Positions 1-18,442 of a stretch of DNA of 64,000 nt are shown piece after piece. This DNA comes from Salminus brasiliensis (Eukaryota; Chordata; Actinopteri; Characiformes; Bryconidae). Within the stretch, counting starts at the first letter, position 1. Each line of letters begins with the position of its first letter. The DNA is taken from positions 18,251,490 to 18,315,489 of the forward strand of contig NC_132899.1 of NCBI RefSeq assembly GCF_030463535.1, in the 5' to 3' direction. Below the pieces are notes generated by a model. It saw nothing but the letters and a program-made list of their open reading frames with translations, did no database searches and was not told the DNA's origin. A program made the position numbers and the translations under genes.

Positions 1-91
1 GACAGTGATAAAAAAAAGAAGTGAGGCAGAGTGAAAATGGAGAAAGACTGAGATGAAGAGGATAGTTGATTAGAAGGAGAGTGGAGGGATG

Positions 92-122
<31 letters not shown>

Positions 123-218
123 AAGAGCTTGGGTGAAGAGGATGTTGATAAAGAGATATAGATACAGCAAGAGAGTGAGACAGGCAGAGGGAGGGAGAGA
201 GAACGATATGAATAAAAT

Positions 219-502
219 AAAGGTAAAGGTGCACGTATTTGTCACTGTACAGTGTACACTGTACAGCGAAATGTGTCCTCCGCACAAAAAAAAACTGTGG
301 TAGTGAACACACACACACACTAGTGAACTAGGGGCAGTGCGTACACACACACCAAGAGCGGTGGGCAGCCAACTGGGTAGCAGAGAGGGTAAAGGGCCTT
401 GCTCAAGGGCCCAACAGTGGCAGCTTGCCAAGCCCGGGAATCGAACCCACAACCCTGTAATCGATAGCCCAGTGCTCTAATAGCTGAGCCACCACTGCCA
501 CC
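219..502 (-). mobile_element. tRNA-derived SINE with 11-bp target-site duplication
   Basis: Read on the minus strand, the element starts at 502 with a tRNA-like head (GGTGGCTCAGC A box; GGGTTCGATTCCC B box at about 434-446). It continues with the fish SINE body motif GGGCCCTTGAGCAAGGCCC and ends in a GTACAGTG-rich tail. The insert is flanked by identical 11-mers ATGAATAAAAT at 208-218 and 503-513, which is a clean target-site duplication. An exact duplication suggests a fairly young, LINE-assisted insertion. It is a SINE head, not a tRNA gene: there is no foldable acceptor stem and a body follows the head. Confidence 0.85.
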
Positions 503-569
503 ATGAATAAAATGAGACAAGATTATAAACAAAGGAGTGAAAGAAAGAGAAAGACAGCTAGAGAGACAC

Positions 570-885
570 ACTGATCCTGGAGGTCGTGGTTCAAATCCCG
601 AGCCATGCCGATTTGCCATTAGCACCTAGAGTCTGGGAGAGCGCAATTGGCCGTGCTCTCTCCGGGTGGGTAGATGGCGGTCTTTCTCCTCATCACTCCT
701 GAGCAGGTGTGGTGGATCTAGGAACCTGCCGCTGTCCTCCAAGTGCATCGGCTGCCCGGCAGGGTCACATCGGCAAAGGTTTAAATTGAGGTGGTGGCTG
801 GCTTTGCATGCATCCGATGAGACGTGTCCTTACCCTCTTAGCTTTGCTAGCACCAAATTGGTCAGAAAAAAGGGGGGGGAAATAG
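570..885 (+). mobile_element. Second tRNA-derived SINE-like element
   Basis: A B-box-like GGTTCAAATCCC lies near 590. It is followed by a body with CTCTCCGGGTGGGTAGATGG and a GCTGGCTTTGCATGC block, and the copy ends in an A-rich plus poly-G tail near 880. The same body occurs in reverse orientation at about 12215-12555, which identifies it as a dispersed family rather than unique sequence. The tRNA head appears 5' truncated. It sits inside the minisatellite at 1-1150. Confidence 0.65.
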
Positions 886-1138
886 ACAAACAAAAAATTT
901 TAAAAAGAGAGAGAGAAATACAGAACGAGCAAGACAGACAGTGAGACATACTGACAGTAAGTTGATGAAGAGGCAGCTAAAAGAGAAGAGTAAGAGAGAG
1001 AGAGACAGCGAGAGAAAGACTAAAAGGGAAATGATGAGAACTGTTGATAAACGAGAGATGAGAGAGAGAGACAGATAGAGAGATATAGAAAGTGTGAGAG
1101 AGAGACTGAAAGTGAGATAATGAAGAGGATACTGATAA

Positions 1139-8175
<7,037 letters not shown>

Positions 8176-11000
8176 GACTTCTTCAACCATCCTCCTCTCT
8201 CAAGAAGCTGACCTCCACCTGCATATTACAGTAGATAATCAAATGATTTAGGCACAATCATTCTACACAGCTTCGTCTAGAAGCATGTCTGAAGTTTGCT
8301 TTTCATGTTTTGCACTGAAGACACAGCTTATGTAGCTACCAAGCAATGGAAGGTTACACCATTCCACCATCTGGGAATCTGCCAAGTGCATGTCAAAAAC
8401 ATAAATTATTTAATAATATCAAACAGACTAGAGTAACAGTTTCAATACAGTATTGTACCTGTGTCCCTGTTTCGCTTATTGCACAAAGTTGCATCATCCT
8501 TTGGAGCACAGTGGTCATGCCCATTAGTGACTTGTTAAGAGCTGAAGAGTAATTTGCAGAGTCTGGGTTTGCTCCTTTCATGCTCTCCCTTTGGTCTCTT
8601 CTGAGGGTCTCCCATTTGCCATCTTTTTAGAAACCACTGCCTCTGATCAAAACTAGACTAAATCTGGGTTCATCCCATAGACTGTATATAAGAGTAGCCT
8701 GGACGGCAGTGGTTGAAACATCAAGACAAAATGCCTTGTATGCCCTCTGGGGGTTGCCTGTAGTACAACTTTTCACCCCGCCCAATTCTATGTAAGTAAA
8801 CAGAGCAGAAAGGTATTTCTTCACAATTAATGTTTTTCCAGATATTTGGTGATATTTAAATGGGTGTGCTGAAGAGGTGATTGCCAAGCTGATAGACAGC
8901 TAATACTTAACGTCTAATATTGTGAGCCTGCAGATATTTCCACACAGTAAATAGCATACGGATGTGCTTCCAAACGTGCCGATCGCTGTACGAGATCCCG
9001 TTAACAGGCTTTGTCAGTCGTGTGTTTATTGTCTCTGATTAAACCGAAAGGCCATTTTTGAGGTACTGTTAAAGTGAGCGGTAAAAGTAACAGCAACAAG
9101 CTTACATATGTACATAATCTTTGGTAGCATTGAAAGCAATAAAACTGAAGAAGCAGAAGCAAAATGAGAAGATGCCAGGAACCGTTCTTTGAATAAATTG
9201 TCATGAATTGACAAGATTGACCCAAATGACCTGACCACAACAAGGAAGAATGCGGTCACTGCTGCCTCCAACCTCGTTCTTGGATATAACCAACTGTGGT
9301 TGGACTGTGAACAGTTTGGAAACTATAAATCTTCTGAAGCCCACAGATATTTCATGGGTGCAGGATTTGTTTACAGAAGGACTACAGAAATACACATGCA
9401 TTCAATTTTCCTCCCATTAAAGCAAGATGTTTCAAATATATTACAAATTTAGGCTGTAATGATGATGATAATGTAGTACTTAAGTAAAGCAGAGGATTGC
9501 AGGACATTTTACACTCTAAACTAGACCAGATTAATCCATTTCCGCTGCCCTGCATGGGTGTCTGTTTCCTAGCATGGCTAATCCAAAATAACACATGGAT
9601 ATAAAAAAGGTTAATGATAGCTACTTTAGAAGAGTTAAGAAAACTCACAACAAAATTCACCTACAAAAGAAAGTGAATGAAAAGTAAAAAAAAAAAGTAA
9701 TCAGAGATGATTACAGAATACAGAAAAATTATGAATTAAAACTCTCTTTTTTTTTACGTCATCTGTCAGTGACTGATAGGAACAGGTATAGGGCTTGCCA
9801 CTAAGAAATATGGACAGGTTTCGGAAGTCACAACTGTGCATGCTCTGGTTCCAATTACGCTCAGCACAAACAAGATGGCGGCTTCCATTTCGTACATATT
9901 ATATATACATAGCCCTTAAAAAAAATAAATAAATGTATGTGGAAAGGTGGTTATTGTTACTACTCTACCTATGTGTTTCCTACACTGTATGATACACTGC
10001 TTCTTTTACATAAGACAAGGACAAAAGTATATAACGTACGTCCGTGCTGTACTCTGTTTTTATAGATAACTATGCCATGCACTATGTCTTGCACTTTCTC
10101 GTATCTGCCCTGGGTGCCTCTTCTTCAGTCTAAATGTGTTTTGTTCTTTTGTTCTCTCCTTCACACTGCCTCTGTCACCAATCCTTCACTCCAGAAATAA
10201 ATAAAGAAATAAATAACCTGTCACATGAGTTGTGAGCTCGAGGTTGCTGTGCTTAGCCTATAGTCTAGTTTCTTTGGGGTTTTTTTATTTAAATTTTTTT
10301 TACTGTCTATACTGTGTATTCTCCCTAGCCCTTAGTATATGACCAGTGGCTATCTCGAGTTCTACTGTAATAATGACTATGGCTCACAGATCATCTGTAA
10401 TAAACCTCCTCCACTTGCATCCTGCTTCCTCCTCAGCATTAACGTTAGATAACCAAGGGGGTTTGTTTGACTTACAAAGTGAAAACATGTAGACCTTAAT
10501 TGCAATTGACATATCTTTACTTGTAGTAGGGATGAGCGTCACCACAGATGTTCTTTTCGACCTTTGATCCCAAGTAACACGGCTGATATTAAAGCTAATA
10601 TTCTGACTAATATGCTAATATGTTGGCACTTTTACAGCTTTTAAAGGGCATGCACACAGTTGTAGGGGAAGAAAAGTTGAGAAGGATTTAGGTGAACAGT
10701 TTGCACAGTGCTAACTAACTAACTACCTGTCAACTGCATTAGTCGTATAGCTTTTGTTTGAAAGTAAAGAAGCAAGCTTTGGACACTTGACATGTCTTGG
10801 CTGATGGTCTAGATTTGAGGCAGCCATTCAGCCCAACCATCATTAAAAACGCTTAGACACGATGTAATAAGTCAATTACAACCCTGATTTTAATTTTCTG
10901 GAAGGCTCCTGAGGGAAAGAAAAGCTGTAAGCAAGCATAAGAGATTGTAACTGGTTAGCTTGTAGCCTTTCCTCGAATCACATCCCCAGGTTTGGCTTTC
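8176..11000. other. sh2d4b 3' flank and spacer
   Basis: The sh2d4b 3'UTR begins at 8176. Candidate polyadenylation signals AATAAA lie at 9138-9143 and near 9192, but the true 3' end cannot be fixed. The patch near 8680-8770 (GACTGTATATAAGAGTAGCC) resembles a repeat common in fish. No other gene is supported. The dispersed repeat copy 2 lies at 10085-10535. Confidence 0.45.
10085..10535. repeat. Dispersed repeat, copy 2 with about 235 bp extra inside
   Basis: The left part (10085-10215) and right part (about 10452-10535) match copy 1 at 5324-5545 in order and orientation. About 235 bp in the middle are absent from copy 1. Either copy 1 has a deletion or copy 2 carries an insertion. Confidence 0.7.
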
Positions 11001-11039
11001 TCGTGTCTTACCCGTAAGAATAAGCCAGTACTTTTACTT

Positions 11040-11620
11040 CTAAAGTGTGATCAGCTCCAGTTTGTTTTTCGAGGGAGCAGACAATAGAGAGAAGAGATGG
11101 TTAAAGGTTAGCTTTTAACCTAGCTCAGATCCCGGTTTGCTTCCGCAGCTTTGCTGACACCATCGCTAGCAGCATCTGGTGGGGATGTGCTGCACTCCAG
11201 TATCAACAACTTGATCCTTAAAAAGTCACTGTCCGACCTTTGACCAGGGCTTCTGGCCTAGTATCTGGCTGCAGACTTCCAACGAGAGGCCCATCTCTCA
11301 TACCTTTAGCAGGAGGACAATGTGACGTCATCTGGCGTCACTCACAAGAGGCGGAAGTTAGCTTCATTTTTAAATCCCCTTGGCGCCGCTTGCTGTGTTC
11401 ACCGCGTTAGCTTAGCGCTACCTAATGTTTATTGACAGGGAGAATTTGAGGCCTGCCACACAATGGTGAACAGAAAATCCCAAAGAGTTTTCTGGTACCG
11501 TTGTGCTGCCCCGAATCCTGGAGATGAAAGAGGAGGAGGCTGCAGAGGCTGTTCAGCTCTACCTCTCACGCAGAGACAGCTGGAATGAAAGTGCAAAGGA
11601 GGAAAGCTGGTGTTCTGTCA
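11040..11620 (+). promoter_or_regulatory. Candidate orphan promoter / first exon
   Basis: A local GC-richer patch in AT-rich DNA. It has a perfect CRE palindrome TGACGTCA (11323-11330), a second half-site GGCGTCA, an ETS-type GCGGAAGT (11351-11358) and a GGCGCCGC box. Downstream lie ATG codons and a short open stretch (41 codons from 11463; another frame with MKEEEAAEAVQLYLSRRDSW near 11524). This arrangement resembles a housekeeping promoter plus first exon on the plus strand. No following exon or known protein was recognised. A retroposed promoter, a lncRNA start or a transposon 5' end are alternatives. Confidence 0.3.
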
Positions 11621-12214
11621 AGTTGTGCTACCTTGTAAAAGCGTGCTACTGTAGTGTATATTCACAGGTACAGATGCCTAAATGTAACAGTGGTGTGACC
11701 AGAATATTGTCTGTTTCTATCATACCTACTATCAGAATCGTACCATACTGTTTAATTTAGGTGTCCGTACCTGTAAATATATACGCTATGGTAGCCCACT
11801 TTGACAAGGTAGCAAAAGTTAACAGAACATGCAAGCATAAAACCGCTTAGCAGTACATATCAGTGTGTAGCACAAATCAAAAGAACTCCTGGGCACTTTC
11901 TGTTTTGAATTTTAGAGTGGTATTTGTGGTGTGTAGCTTGTTGTTTATAGTGTACAGGCATGTTATTAAGATTAATATAGAGATATAGACTAATATCTCA
12001 GTGTACTGTGTTTATAGACTAATATGTTTTTAAAGTATATGATTTACTTCATAACAGCGTATATTATGCCAGTACCAAGGAAAGAATATGTTAATATAAT
12101 GGACAGTATAAGTGCAGTGTTTAATTCTATGGATTAGTCAAAAGTTCAAATCATCATTCTCTATTTTTACTATATTTATATATCTCTAACATTAACTATT
12201 TGCTGCTTATTTTT

Positions 12215-12555
12215 AACCTTTTGTCTCCCCAATTTTGATCACATGAAATGCTTCCGATACTGGGAGGGTGAAGACCGGCATGCACCTACTCCAATATGTG
12301 CGCAGTCAGCCAACGGTTCTTTTTCGAAACTGCTGATAATGCAGCATCACCAGGCAACTGGTTCAGAGGAAAGCGCCAAGTACCTGAATCAGCCAGCAGA
12401 TACCAGTGTCAGCTTCACAGCATCACACTGGAGTAATGCGGAGTGAAATCTACCCACCCTGAGGAGAGCAAGGCCAACGTGCTCTCTCTGGCCCCGGCTG
12501 CTGATGGCTAGCAGCATGATCAGGATTCGAACCAGCGATCAAACTGTGGTTCCTT
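12215..12555 (-). mobile_element. tRNA-derived SINE-like element, minus strand
   Basis: Read in reverse, a B box GGTTCGAATCC lies near 12531, followed by GCTAGCCATCAGCAGCC, the CTCTC...GGGTGGGTAGAT body and a tail with AAATTGGGGAGACAAAAGG. It is the same family as the element at about 570-885, in the opposite orientation. The reverse-strand frames over it are shadows. Confidence 0.65.
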
Positions 12556-15500
12556 AATTTGACTGCTTACTTACTTTCGATACAAATCTTTTGATGGCAT
12601 AATCATTAAAAACACACAGTAAGTACACTATACTTCTCGTAAACAAGGATTAGCTAGCGCTTAGAGAATGCAATGAACACTAATCTCTTCTGAGAGATCC
12701 CAGATGACGCCACAGGGTACTTCCACAGGAGGCGTGAGAAACAGACCTCTCACTAGAGGTCTGCAGCTGGACCCTTCTTCCCTTGGTCTGGTCATTTTCT
12801 TTTCAGTGAAGAGACCACAGTGTTTAAGGTTCATTGTATGATCATTCCACATTGCAAACTCTCATTGTTCAACTAGGCCAAGGTGAATACTGTTTGGGAT
12901 TCATGAGGTCCTTTAAGTATCATGTTACGTAGAAGCACAATTTTGGTCCACCATCACACATCATGCTTGTTTGAATTATGTTTAAACCTTTGGCAGCAGT
13001 AAATGAACCAATTTTTTATATGCATGTATTTGGCCACTTCGTCATACTGGGAATACTGGTACTGGTGCATCGTGTGTTGTGTGGGCCTGGCAGGATTAGT
13101 GTAAAGTGGCATGTGCAAGTCTGTGCCTCAAACACTCTCACTTCAGTGAGCTCAATCCTGTAGCGCTACAAAACCTCCCTCCTCCATTCAGCTTCCAGTT
13201 CCGTCTGCCTGGCCATTCACATCGCAGTCCACCTGCTTCCTCCTGCCTCGGCGCACTCGGAACCCACCCACGTACACACAAACACTCCCACACACAGAGG
13301 CGTAAATGGGGGCTCAGGTTTCTGTGAAGTGCATGGCTGACCTTGCTAAGCTGTGTATTGTTCAAGGGGAAGCAGCTATTTCGGCCAGTGGCAGAGACAA
13401 AGCCTTCACAAACGCGGCTCGCTGGGGGGGTTGGAGAAAGCACAATGAAAATGGAGGGAAAGGGGGAAGAGAGGTTTCACTTTACCTCCATATTTCCAGT
13501 GAAGATAGCAGAAACGTTTCCGATGGCCATCAGTTATTGATAAGGCCAGTGTGTGTAGGGGGAGTGGGGGTGGTGGTGGAACTGGAACGGAAAAGTAGAT
13601 GCATATCAGTGCACACTTTACACAGGGCAGTCATTGACATTCAGTCTGTTGTCACAAAGCTATCATCCAGAGGGCAAAGCCTTCCTGCCACAAGGCAAAA
13701 CACTGGCCAGGGTAACCAAACACTGCACGAAATGGCCTTTACCCAGCTCAGAGGGACTAAATGAAGCCAGCACAATGACAAATTGCAACACATTACCATC
13801 TTAAAGCAATTAATCTCCAAAACAGCGCAAAGAACTTGGTCGTCTTGATATTACTCATCAACTTCCCATTCTGTTCCGACCAGGGAATTCTTTCATCCAA
13901 GGAAATTAATAGAGCTGAACTGTAACAGCAAGCACTGATGTTTGCAAAGCCCCTGCTTTGCAATATTGCACTTAATTAGAAATGGCTTGTCCTCAGAGTC
14001 GTGCTCTCAGTGCCAAGCTGAAGTCGCATTCACAGAGTGCACTGGGGTGAAGGACAGAACAGATACTGAGAGACTTCCACTGACCTGAGCGCAGAGTTTG
14101 CGCCAGGGCCTGCAGGCATCAGTCTTCAGAGACACAACAGCTCCAGGTCAGACAGAACTCACTTCATGACCTAGACACCCATAACCTTGAACGGGAAGAC
14201 AAAGCACTGCAGAAGCTTAATTACAAGCATTAATTACTCTCAATTTGACAGATACACGTTGTCTGACCTGCAGAGCACCCACTCATACAGTACACCAGTG
14301 CACCCTTTATTGAATACAATAGTCAGACGTTTTCTCTAGTCATTGGTAGATGTCCTACCCAAACACACATGGGCTTTTGGCTTGAAGGTTTTTGGGTTAG
14401 GAATGTTTTGATTCCTTTTTCACAGCAGATGTGAAGGTAAAACTAATGTAGCCTAATAGAAATGCACATTCTATGAGCACATTCATAATGTTATAATGCA
14501 TAAGGAAAATTATTAAATGTGTATTATTACATACTAAATATTTTCATTACACTCAGCAACCACGTTTAGTACACATTATGAATTGCTTATGGGAAATTAC
14601 TACACTGATCTGGATAAAATAAGAGCTCATGGCCATGGACCGTCAATGGACCGTAGTGCGTGTCTAATCACGACAGATGCCAAAACCACAATCAGCTTCA
14701 AGAAACACTAGTCATCTGTCAGAACATAAACCTAGTTAGTGCAGAATGTCAAAGGAAGAGACTATGTTCTCAAAGAACAACATAATTGCACTGAACAGGC
14801 TGAAATTCATCCTAAATGTAAAACACGGGTGGCAACATTGAGGTTCTGCAAGATTGTTCTGCCACTTCCTCGCCTTGGCAGTTTGTTATTACTGCCTCAC
14901 GCAAACTCCACAGTGTAGCAGAGAACACTTCAGAAGGATGTCTGAACATCAGAAGAAAGCAATCTGTCAAAATCTGATAACACTTAAACAAATCCACTAC
15001 AGAATGGCTCAAAAAGAAGAAATGAATTTTCTGACAGGCCAAGGCAAAGGCAGACAGCAAAAAAATATATAAATAAAAAAATAATAAAATAAACTCAGTT
15101 GCTGCATGGAGGACTTGCAGAAGAATGTACTGTACATCTAAGCGCTCAAGCAGTTCTGTTCTGTGGAAGAGGGGGCCTAACAAAGCCGAACACCTGAAAA
15201 TACAGAAGTTTGGCACCATCATACGCTGTAAAACTCGGAAGAACTTTGAGATCACGTACATACATAAGCAAATCCAAGTGTCAGTCACGTTCACACGATT
15301 CGACAACTCTTGTTCAAATGACATTTTGTTGATTGTCTTTGCGCAAATCAAGCACAAATCTCATACAATGAAGAACTTAAATTACATTTTACCACATGGC
15401 AGAGAACAATTACTATATTTGATAAATGTAACATATCGGGGGAAAAAACTGCCTGTTAAAATGTGCAGAACTGTGTGTTTTATAAGGACGTGCACTTCTA

Positions 15501-16024
15501 AATCAACAATACACGTCATTTAACTGGGAGCACCCCTGACCGCAAGTGTTCTACACTAAATATATAAACGTAAGCTTTTCCAGCTATCCATTTGAAGCTG
15601 AATGTATACTGTCAATGCATCTTTTACCTATAGTATTGTCACATGTTAAAACATTTTGAACACAGAGGACATTACAATTGAACAATAAAAAAATAATAAA
15701 TAAATAAAGAAACTGCAATAAAATCCTTTCAATATCATATAAACAAACCCACTTTCCTCTGCTGAATTGCTCATATGCTTAAGCCTTAGGCACAAACATA
15801 CCCACATAGAAAGCATCGTCTTTGGGGCATCACTGACTAAACAGTCTTTCGTAGAAAGGAGAGGCGTACTTAATAAAAGGGCCCACTCACTTTATGCTTC
15901 AGCATATTTGTAAATGTCTGCATAAACATTATTCGCAAAAGCAATTGCATCCGTACAGGCTGAATCATACAGGAATCAGCTCTTTTACACTGTGCACACT
16001 CCATGGATGGACCTTCTTAAATAA
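12556..16024. other. Gene-free spacer
   Basis: No exon, RNA gene or clear repeat could be supported. The 181-codon minus-strand frame at 14812-15357 has skewed Phe/Leu composition and no domain. TAATTA-type motifs cluster near 13970 and 14215-14240 and could belong to a distal element, but nothing more can be said. Confidence 0.4.
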
Positions 16025-16550
16025 AATTATGTTGAGTACCTGGTCGCAAATCCTCTACAGTCGATTAAAGCCTGAAATCTGCGACAGGCAGACATCAAAC
16101 GCTGACTCTCGATGCTCTTCCAGATCTGGAGTGTAACCATTTTTCGATCTCTGCTCGTTTCAGCAGCTTTTTTACCCTTCAGTCTTGTCTTCAGCAAGTG
16201 CGCTGCATACTTAATAGGGTTCAGGTTAGGTGACACTTTACCAGCAAAGAACATTTTTACTTTCTGTCCCTGAAAACCCCAAAGCTGCTTCAGCAGGAAC
16301 TTTCAGGTCATTGTTCTGCTGCAAGGTGAATCACCTCCCTCTACGTTGAGGAATCTGAATTTGGATCGGAGCAGAAATTTCTGTTCACCTGAGAATTCCT
16401 TCTGCTGCTGACATCATCAAGACAGGCGTACAGGTCTATGGTGGTATTGTGGTCGCTCAGGACCATGAGCATTTTTTTTTTACTCTCCACACCTCCCTTC
16501 ACAGCATCTCTCCTAGACCAGGTTTATCCTCATCTCCAATTTGGCCTTAA
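16025..16550 (-). mobile_element. Tc1/mariner transposase relic, minus strand
   Basis: Plus-strand text such as GGGTTCAGGTTAGGTGAC, TCATTGTTCTGCTGCAAGGTG and CCATGAGCATTTTT matches, in reverse, the conserved stretches of a widespread fish Tc1-type transposase gene. It is heavily mutated, with stops and no open frame, and lacks recognisable terminal repeats. Confidence 0.55.
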
Positions 16551-16640
16551 GGATGTACAAGCTTTCTCAGGGCATGGGTATGCAGTTCTGGTCCTGGTGA
16601 GCTACCAGCCTGCAGAGAGATCGAACACAACTAAAGTGCG

Positions 16641-16806
16641 CTACACAATATGGACAAAAGTATTGGGACACCTGCTCATTTATTGTTCCTTCTGCATTAG
16701 CCATGGTGCTTCTAGGTCTATGTGTGTGTATTTGCACATCCGTGTCAGCAGTAGCCGGATGCATTCATTAGAAGGGGTGTCCACAAACATTTGCATATTT
16801 TTGTAG
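16641..16806. mobile_element. Short mariner-type MITE
   Basis: A 166-bp element with inverted ends. The left begins CTACACAATATGGACAAAAG and the right, in reverse complement, CTACAAAAATATGCAAATG; both are followed by GGGACACC or GGACACC. Left arm 16641-16680 and right arm 16767-16806 flank an unrelated core. A second, longer member of the family is at 61053-61496. Confidence 0.75.
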
Positions 16807-17225
16807 GGTGATAGATCACCAGGACCAAGATTTTGAATCTCTAGGTTAGGGTTAAACTTACTAACCGGGCAAAAACAAATGTCCTCATGGGCCATTACAG
16901 CCTATACTTCGGGCTGCCCTGCTGTAGGCTTCTGTAGGCTTTTTCTTCCATGGTCCGCTGGCTTGTTTGCTGTTGCTAAGATAACCAGTGCAGCCTTGCT
17001 TTTTAACAACATACCAAGCACTCAACTTAATATTCTGGTATGGTCTTTTTGATCAATTTATTCAGAATATTCAGCCTCCAGATGCACATGCCACATCTAG
17101 AATTAATGCCAGGCTGGTTAAGCTCTCTTGTTAATTAACTAATGGCATGATAGAATAAAACCCTGCAACAACTGAGCATTAAAAAGAGGAGAGTATGCTC
17201 AAACATGTGAAATAAAGAACATTGA

Positions 17226-17600
17226 TTATGTGGTTACAATATCACCCGTCAAGAAGTGGGATCTACATATTAGGCAGGAAGTAAACAGCCAGTTCTTGAA
17301 GTTGATGTGTTAGAAGCAGGAATATGGGCAAGCATGAAGATTTAAGAACATCTCCCACATCAAGCAGGTTTTACGAGGTGTTCCCAGGAAGTAGTGTTCA
17401 GTACTTACCAAAAATGCTCCAAGAAAGGACAACCAGTGAACCAACAACAGGGTCGCTGTCGCCCAAGACTCACTGATGTGACCCATGGAGGACTCACCTC
17501 ACAATATACAGGACTTAAATAATCCACTGTCAACATGTTGGTGCCAGATACAACAGGAAACCTTCAGAGGTCTTGTGGAGTGACCATGACCCTACCCAAA
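17226..17600 (+). mobile_element. Internally deleted Tc1-type transposon relic
   Basis: Begins with GGATCTACATATTAGGCAGG and ATGGGCAAGCATGAAGATTT, the 5' part of a well-known fish Tc1-like transposase. It jumps near 17500 to the 3' part (ACTTAAATAATCCACTGTC, TTCAGAGGTCTTGTGGAGT). Most of the catalytic DDE region is missing. It is non-functional. Confidence 0.7.
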
Positions 17601-18100
17601 CACTAGATCACCAGTTACACGCCTAAATATTAACCTTAATATAAAATCTGAAATAGTATCAGTAATTTTATCAAAGTTCAGATAAAATTCAGTACCCATT
17701 TAAAAAAAGTCACCATATTACAATAATAGTTGTGCTATATGTCCAAAAATGTAAGAGACAAAAGACAAAATCTTGTGAGGCAAGATCTCTGATCTCGTAC
17801 ATTGCTTCCAAGCATGTTTGTAAAAAATGATGTCCTGGAAGACCAGAGATAATCCAGTCACTGCCGCTGCTACTCCTACAGATCTGAGTCAACAGCTAGC
17901 AGCTGCAATTTTTAAACCACTATTTGTCCTAGTGATTAGTGATGGGTATTGATGTAAAAACTCCCTCATCCTCTCTGACAAACGCAAACTTATCTACAAG
18001 GACACAATACCAGCTGAAAGGGACTCGCCTTTCCTTTTATCTTACCTTTAAGGATCTTCAAAAGATTACTTCTTACGCTTTTGTCAGAAAAAAACAGATT

Positions 18101-18106
18101 TTTATT
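18101..18106 (-). terminator. Candidate bms1 polyadenylation signal
   Basis: AATAAA on the minus strand (TTTATT on plus), about 340 bp past the bms1 stop codon. No closer canonical signal was noticed. The 3'UTR would span about 18085-18442. Confidence 0.45.
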
Positions 18107-18442
18107 AAAATCATCTTCATGAAGCACTCACATGGCATCATGCTGATACGGCTGGTATGAATAAGAAAACCAGGAAGTCTATACACCCCTCCACAATTCA
18201 GAGCTCATCCACAGTGCCTAACTGGTAGCAGGTTCAGGAGGTTCTTGCTCATGTGGAGGTAGTAGGTTTAACGACATACAAAGTGCCAGCTTCACGTCTC
18301 ACATGACTATACAAATCCACACGGGGAGGACCGCCAGCATGAGGTCCGAGTCACTGACTCATTATAACAACTCAACTTGGAGCATAGCAGGATCCGGTGG
18401 GTCTACAGGGTTGAGGGTCGAATAGGAGTTCCACACACACGC

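Noticed and set aside
430-502. tRNA gene on the minus strand
   Set aside because: It has A and B boxes, but it is continuous with a SINE body and lies inside a target-site duplication.
13306-13764. 152-codon plus-strand frame
   Set aside because: No homology, mixed low-complexity Gly/Val stretch, no exon borders.
14812-15357. 181-codon minus-strand frame
   Set aside because: Phe/Leu/Cys-rich composition, no domain, no splice or promoter context; chance frame in AT-rich DNA.
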